From positions 82,189 to 146,188 of the forward strand of contig URVJ01000002.1 in the NCBI GenBank assembly GCA_900551295.1: a stretch of DNA of 64,000 bases, given 5' to 3'. The position numbers were made by a program, and so were the translations under genes. A model generated the notes under the pieces. The model made no database searches. It saw nothing but the letters and a program-made list of their open reading frames with translations, and was not told the origin of the DNA. Source of the DNA: an uncultured Eubacteriales bacterium. Its GTDB lineage: Bacteria; Bacillota; Clostridia; Oscillospirales; CAG-382. Below, one piece after another: positions 59,655-64,000 of the stretch. Within the stretch, counting starts at the first letter, position 1. Each line of letters starts with the position of its first letter.

Positions 59655-60788
59655 ATGAGTACAACCTTGCAATACGTTGCGACGTGTCTTTTCGGACTAG
59701 AGAAAACCGTCGGAGAAGAAATCGACGCACTCGGACTTAAACGAACCGGGACAATAGACGGCCGCGTTTATTTTTCCGGCAATGTTTCCGCCGTGCCGAG
59801 AGCAAATATAAATCTCAGAACCGCAGAGCGCGTTCTTATCGAACTCTGCCGTTTCAAGGCGCAGACATTTACCGAACTTTTTGACGGTACAAAACAAGTG
59901 CCGTGGGAAGTCTTTATCGGCAAAACCGACGCTTTTCCGGTAAAGGGACATTCAATCAAATCCGCGCTGTACTCTATTCCCGACTGCCAGAGTATTATAA
60001 AAAAAGCCGTAGTCGAAAGACTTAAACAAAAGTACGGTATAAGCTGGTTTGAGGAAACCGGCGTCAAGTATCAGATTGAATTTTTCATACTTAACGATGA
60101 AGTGTCGCTTATGATAGATACAACGGGAATACCGCTGCATAAACGCGGATACAGAACACAGAACGGCGGCGCACCGATACGCGAAACGCTTGCGGCTGCA
60201 CTTGTAAAGCTTTCAAGACCGAGAGAAAACGTAAGGCTCTGGGATCCTTTCTGCGGCTCTGCGACAATCCCGATCGAGGCGGCTCTTATAATGACAAATA
60301 CGGCGCCGGGAATAAACCGTCACTTTGCTGCCGAAACTTTCCCCGTGTTTTCAAAGAAACTATGGATTTCGGCACGCGACGAGGCAAAGAGCCTTGCGAC
60401 GCCGGAAACCGAATTTCGAGCATATGCGTCGGATATTGATGCCGAAGTTCTGAAGCGCGCAAACGCAAATATTAAACGCGCGGGAATGGAGAAATATATC
60501 AAGACGTTTGTAAAGGACGCGAGAAAAATTACATCTGACGGCGTGCGTACAACGATAGTCTGCAACCCTCCTTACGGCGAAAGACTCGACAGCATACGCG
60601 AGGCAAGACAGCTCTACCGCGAACTCGGTAAAAATTTTCCGTCGCTATCCCCCTGGCAGATATACATTATAACCTCCGAGGAGGAATTTGAAAAACTCTG
60701 CGGAATGCGCGCAGATAAGGTACGTAAACTCTATAACGGAATGATAAAGTGCAATTTGTATCAGTATTTCAAAAGGAGAGACATGTAA
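59655..60788 (+). CDS. THUMP-domain rRNA guanine-N2 methyltransferase (RlmL/YpsC-like)
   Basis: 377 residues. N-terminal ferredoxin-like/THUMP region (about 1-155), then a UPF0020 class I SAM methyltransferase: 'DPFCGSATIPIEAAL' (motif I region near 200), 'ASDIDAEVLKRANANI' and the catalytic 'CNPPYGERL' near residue 298. Most likely makes m2G in 23S rRNA; the precise site is not readable. Its stop abuts the PHP-protein start. Confidence 0.92.
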   Translation: MSTTLQYVATCLFGLEKTVGEEIDALGLKRTGTIDGRVYFSGNVSAVPRANINLRTAERVLIELCRFKAQTFTELFDGTKQVPWEVFIGKTDAFPVKGHSIKSALYSIPDCQSIIKKAVVERLKQKYGISWFEETGVKYQIEFFILNDEVSLMIDTTGIPLHKRGYRTQNGGAPIRETLAAALVKLSRPRENVRLWDPFCGSATIPIEAALIMTNTAPGINRHFAAETFPVFSKKLWISARDEAKSLATPETEFRAYASDIDAEVLKRANANIKRAGMEKYIKTFVKDARKITSDGVRTTIVCNPPYGERLDSIREARQLYRELGKNFPSLSPWQIYIITSEEEFEKLCGMRADKVRKLYNGMIKCNLYQYFKRRDM

Positions 60789-61502
60789 ATGAAGATTTTT
60801 GACACCCATGTCCACACCAAAGAGGTAAGCACCTGCGGTCAGGTTTCGGGGGCGCGCATGGCTGAAATTTACAAAGCCGCCGGATATGACGGAATTGTTA
60901 TCACCGACCACCTTACGCCCGACTATTTCAGACATGATTCAAAGACTATGACATGGGAACAGTTTGCCGAAAATCATATGAGCGGTTATCATGCCGCAAA
61001 GAAAAAGGGCGATGAAATAGGACTCAAAGTCCTGTACGGCTGCGAACTCCGTTTTGAAGGCTCGGTAAACGACTATCTTGTTTACGGTATGCCGAATTCC
61101 TTTATTGCAGAGCACCCCGAAATATTTGATATGCAGATAAAGGCTTTCTCCGAAATTGCCGATAAGAACGGATTTCTCGTTTTTCAGGCTCACCCTTTCA
61201 GAAACGATATGAAGATCATAGATCCGTCGTGGATTCACGGCATGGAGGTGTTCAACGGCAAGCCGGAGGAAGATCCGATGAGAAGAAATGCCTTTGCAAA
61301 CCTGTGGGCGGATACCTACGGACTTCAGAAACTTTCCGGATCCGATTGCCATATGCCCGAACAAGCTGCAAGAGCAGGTATATGCCTTTTTAATGATGTC
61401 GAGACTATTGAAGATTTTGTAAGAGAGATAAAAGACCGTAATTACATTATGCTTGAAAGTCCCACGGCACGTAAAACCGATATATCGAGATTTAATATTT
61501 GA
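60789..61502 (+). CDS. PHP-domain metal-dependent phosphoesterase
   Basis: 237 residues. 'DTHVHTKEVSTC' (HxH), 'GYDGIVITDHL' (DH), 'VLYGCELRF', 'QAHPFRND', and 'GSDCHMPEQA' complete the PHP trinuclear metal site. Histidinol-phosphatase/TrpH-like; substrate unknown. No gap from the methyltransferase gene, so co-transcribed and probably coupled. Confidence 0.88.
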   Translation: MKIFDTHVHTKEVSTCGQVSGARMAEIYKAAGYDGIVITDHLTPDYFRHDSKTMTWEQFAENHMSGYHAAKKKGDEIGLKVLYGCELRFEGSVNDYLVYGMPNSFIAEHPEIFDMQIKAFSEIADKNGFLVFQAHPFRNDMKIIDPSWIHGMEVFNGKPEEDPMRRNAFANLWADTYGLQKLSGSDCHMPEQAARAGICLFNDVETIEDFVREIKDRNYIMLESPTARKTDISRFNI

Positions 61503-61613
61503 AAAAATATAAACCCGACCGCGGATTACAAATGTATATGCATTTTCCGTCACGCGACTGTCACTCCGCTCCTGTGAGTGATAAAAACGTTTTATTTTTA
61601 AGGAGAAATTATT

Positions 61614-62741
61614 ATGAACGAACCGAAATTGCTTCCCGAATTAAAAACCTGTCCTGCGGTTTTCGCCGTAAAGGATTATTACCAGATTATGGTTCCGGTA
61701 AAGAGTGACCTTTTGTTCTGGGTTACTGTCGGAGATAAGTGCTATCATGACCATTCAAACGGAATTATACGTTCCGCAACAAGAATGCACCGCGTAAACG
61801 TTCCCATGAGTGAACTCGACAAGGCAGGGCAGTACACCGTAACTTACCGCAAGATAATTGATCGCAAACCGTATTTTGCAGAATCCGAAGAGCCTGTATC
61901 GGCAACATATTCTTTCAGACCTGTTCCGAAAGATAATATCCATATATATCATATTTCCGATACCCACGGCAAATTTGAGTATCCGAGCAAGACCTCGACA
62001 TATTTCGGCGATGATCTTGACCTGTTTGTGCTGAACGGCGATATTCCGGATCACAGCGGAAATGTTGAAAATTTCGATTTGATATATAAACTCTGCGAAA
62101 CCGCAACTCACGGCACGCGCACCTGTATTTTTTCAAGAGGAAACCATGATACACGCGGCTTTTATGCGGAGAATATCGCAGATTATACGCCTAACGAAAA
62201 CGGTAATTCTTATTATTCTTTCCGCGTCGGTTCTATGTGGGGGATTGTTATGGACTGCGGAGAAGATAAGGTTGACGAGCATCCCGAATACGGAAATACA
62301 GTGTGCTGCCATGAATTCAGAGAGCAGGAGACCGAATATCTGAAAAAGGTTATATCCGCTGCCGAAAACGAGTATAAAGCCGACGGAGTAAAGTACCGCC
62401 TTGTAATTGTGCATAATCCTTTTTCATATACCATCAATCCGCCGTTTGATATTGAACAGCCGCTGTTCTCCGAATGGCTGAAGCTTTTGGGAGATAGCGT
62501 AAAGCCGCAGCTTATGGTTTCGGGACATCTGCACTCGATTGAAATTTCTCCCGTAGGCGGACAGCTCGACAGCAAGGGGCAAATCTGTCCGGTTATTGTA
62601 GGTTCTGTGGACGCGCGCGATCCCGATACTAATGAGGCGTCGTTTGTCGGATGTGCGATAACTCTCTCGGACGGGAAAGCATATGTTCGCTTTACAAATT
62701 CCGCACATAAAGTTGTAGCGCAGCATATTCTTGATTTATAA
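61614..62741 (+). CDS. Calcineurin-like metallophosphoesterase
   Basis: 375 residues. An N-terminal beta-sandwich-like region of about 100 residues precedes a metallophosphoesterase domain with 'HISDTHGKFEYP' (about 110-121), 'LNGDIPDHSG', 'SRGNHDTRG', 'VIVHNPF' and 'VSGHLHSIE', all metal ligands present. No signal peptide. Strong AAGGAGAAA RBS. The 111 bases before it hold a small TCACTC/GAGTGA hairpin without a T run. Confidence 0.9.
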   Translation: MNEPKLLPELKTCPAVFAVKDYYQIMVPVKSDLLFWVTVGDKCYHDHSNGIIRSATRMHRVNVPMSELDKAGQYTVTYRKIIDRKPYFAESEEPVSATYSFRPVPKDNIHIYHISDTHGKFEYPSKTSTYFGDDLDLFVLNGDIPDHSGNVENFDLIYKLCETATHGTRTCIFSRGNHDTRGFYAENIADYTPNENGNSYYSFRVGSMWGIVMDCGEDKVDEHPEYGNTVCCHEFREQETEYLKKVISAAENEYKADGVKYRLVIVHNPFSYTINPPFDIEQPLFSEWLKLLGDSVKPQLMVSGHLHSIEISPVGGQLDSKGQICPVIVGSVDARDPDTNEASFVGCAITLSDGKAYVRFTNSAHKVVAQHILDL

Positions 62742-62814
62742 GCACCTTTTTACACCAACTGCTTGTAAAATAGCACAATAAATGTTAAAAATATGTTAAT
62801 AACGAAAAAAATAC

Positions 62815-62843
62815 TTGATTTTTGAAACTGTCAGGTATACAAT
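62815..62843 (+). promoter_or_regulatory. SigA-type promoter of groES-groEL
   Basis: TTGATT (62815-62820), 17-base spacer, TACAAT (62838-62843), immediately upstream of the CIRCE element. Confidence 0.7.
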
Positions 62844-62855
62844 ACAATACATAAG

Positions 62856-62882
62856 TTAGCACTTGACCGATACGAGTGCTAA
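62856..62882 (+). promoter_or_regulatory. CIRCE operator (HrcA site)
   Basis: Left arm TTAGCACTT (62856-62864), nine-base spacer, right arm GAGTGCTAA (62874-62882). One mismatch in the innermost position from the TTAGCACTC-N9-GAGTGCTAA consensus. Indicates HrcA repression of groESL under non-heat conditions. Confidence 0.96.
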
Positions 62883-62921
62883 CAAACCTATAAGGTAAAC
62901 TAATTTTAGGAGGAATATAAA

Positions 62922-63206
62922 ATGAAATTAAAACCTCTTGCAGACAGAGTAGTCGTTAAGACTATCGAAGCAGAAGAAACAACAAAGAGCGGAATCATAC
63001 TTACTGCGGCAGCTCAGGAAAAGCCGAGCATTGCCGAAGTAATCGAAGTAGGTCCCGGCGGAATGGTAGACGGAAACGAAGTCGTAATGACCGTAAAGCC
63101 CGGCGATAAGGTAATAACCAGCAAATATGCGGGAACCGAAGTAAAGCTTGACGGAGTTGAATATTCCGTAGTAAGACAGGGCGATATACTCGCTATTGTC
63201 GAATAA
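62922..63206 (+). CDS. groES: Co-chaperonin GroES
   Basis: 94 residues. 'LKPLADRVVVKTIEAEETTK' with the mobile loop 'TKSGIILTAAAQEKPS' and 'VKPGDKVITSKYAGTEVKLD' are canonical. Caps GroEL. Strong RBS 'aggagg', CIRCE-controlled, 33 bases before groEL. Confidence 0.99.
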   Translation: MKLKPLADRVVVKTIEAEETTKSGIILTAAAQEKPSIAEVIEVGPGGMVDGNEVVMTVKPGDKVITSKYAGTEVKLDGVEYSVVRQGDILAIVE

Positions 63207-63239
63207 TTATCGTAAAAGCGCTTTAGGAGGTAAATATAT

Positions 63240-64000
63240 ATGTCAAAGGAACTTTCATACGGCATTGACGCAAGAAACGCGCTTGTAAAAGGCGTAGACG
63301 CAGTTGCCGATACAGTAAAAATAACACTCGGACCCAAGGGCAGAAACGTTGTGCTCGATAAGAAGTACGGCTCGCCCCTTATAACAAACGACGGCGTAAC
63401 GATAGCTAAGGAAATCGAACTTGAGGACGCTATGGAAAACATGGGCGCACAGCTTCTCAAGGAAGTTGCGACAAAGACCAACGACGCAGCAGGCGACGGT
63501 ACGACTACCGCAACGCTTCTCGCACAGGCTTTCGTACATGAGGGTATGAAGAACGTTGTAGCCGGTGCAAATCCCATGGTTCTCAAAAAGGGTATACAGA
63601 AAGCGGTTGACGCAGCGGTAGACGAACTTCACAGAATTTCAAAGCCTGTCAACGGTTCAAAGGATATTGCAAGAGTAGGCGCCGTTTCTTCCGCAGACGA
63701 AGTAATCGGAAAGCTTATCGCAGACGCTATGGAAAAGGTAACTTCCGACGGAGTTATTACCGTTGAGGAATCAAAGTCGGCTGATACCTATTGCGAAGTA
63801 GTCGAAGGTATGCAGTTTGACAGAGGATATATCTCGCCCTATATGGTAACTGATACCGATAAGATGGAGGCTGTTATCGACGACGCACTTCTTCTCATCA
63901 CCGATAAGAAGATTTCAAATATTCAGGATATACTTCCGCTTCTCGAACAGATTCTTCAGGGCGGCAAGAAACTCGTAATAATCGCCGAGGATATCGAAGG
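63240..64000 (+). CDS. groEL: Chaperonin GroEL, N-terminal part
   Basis: Open to the end of the window; 253 residues of about 540 visible. 'VKITLGPKGRNVVLDKKYG', 'TNDGVTIAKEIEL', the ATP-site 'AAGDGTTTATLLAQ' and the apical-domain start are all present. ATG at 63240 follows AGGAGG. Truncated only by the window edge. Confidence 0.98.
   Translation, partial: MSKELSYGIDARNALVKGVDAVADTVKITLGPKGRNVVLDKKYGSPLITNDGVTIAKEIELEDAMENMGAQLLKEVATKTNDAAGDGTTTATLLAQAFVHEGMKNVVAGANPMVLKKGIQKAVDAAVDELHRISKPVNGSKDIARVGAVSSADEVIGKLIADAMEKVTSDGVITVEESKSADTYCEVVEGMQFDRGYISPYMVTDTDKMEAVIDDALLLITDKKISNIQDILPLLEQILQGGKKLVIIAEDIE

Noticed and set aside
1..64000. tRNA, rRNA, CRISPR, insertion sequence or prophage
   Set aside because: No cloverleaf, rRNA-like stretch, spaced direct repeats, transposase or phage gene was found in any gap or frame.

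Overview
The window is one contiguous stretch of chromosomal backbone from an anaerobic, endospore-lineage Firmicute, most likely class Clostridia (an Oscillospirales-type gut anaerobe is my guess; I cannot fix the genus). The signs are: SCIFF precursor with its radical-SAM maturase, a six-subunit Rnf complex, the yabM/mazG/yabO/yabP/yabQ/divIC order known from Bacillus subtilis, CdaA-CdaR, HemZ, a YlmC/YmxH-type protein, dnaG-rpoD, and a CIRCE element before groES-groEL. Genes are densely packed, often overlapping by 1-14 bases. Start codons are ATG, GTG and unusually often TTG. I saw no rRNA, tRNA, insertion sequence, prophage or CRISPR array.

Layout. 1-5.3 kb: end of an HD-domain protein, a HAD-IIA phosphatase, cdaA-cdaR (c-di-AMP synthesis), an FAD-dependent oxidoreductase and a RseC-like membrane protein. 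5.3-14 kb: recJ, rel, dtd, hemZ, a MurJ/SpoVB-type flippase and mazG. 14-16.7 kb: hup, a folded RNA segment, rqcP, yabP, yabQ, divIC and hpf. 16.8-21.7 kb: MATE exporter, D-lactate dehydrogenase, a TetR regulator with its own operator, and a sodium/proline-type symporter. 22-27.1 kb: a five-gene biotin-dependent sodium-pump operon carrying both an acyl-CoA-type (12S-like) and an oxaloacetate-type (5S-like) carboxyltransferase. 27.1-37.5 kb: ymxH, hflX, dgt, a small membrane protein, dnaG, rpoD, mtnN, a class B PBP and a DUF3810 protein.

37.5-42.5 kb (minus strand): the SCIFF locus, with a strong attenuator between precursor and maturase, followed directly by an Orn/Lys/Arg decarboxylase, a pseudouridine synthase and a flavin reductase. 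42.8-49.4 kb: gap, then a short stretch holding what looks like a decayed heavy-metal P-type ATPase behind a CsoR-like operator, then rnfCDGEAB on the minus strand. 49.5-64 kb: prolyl-tRNA editing protein, HAD phosphatases, alpha/beta hydrolases, a membrane-anchored MurF with Ddl, a HAD-NrnA fusion, an MFS carrier, an RNA methyltransferase, PHP and calcineurin-like phosphoesterases, and groES with the 5' part of groEL.

How the genes fit together: sodium/ion bioenergetics (Rnf, decarboxylase pump, PutP), cell-wall precursor synthesis and c-di-AMP (CdaA/CdaR, MurJ-like, PBP, MurF, Ddl), translation quality control (Dtd, ProX, RqcP, HPF, HflX, Rel) and early sporulation functions. The least ordinary loci are the SCIFF locus with its two GNRA-capped hairpins, the structured RNA between hup and rqcP, the apparent ATPase remnant, the two-carboxyltransferase pump operon, and two domain rearrangements (membrane-MurF, HAD-NrnA).
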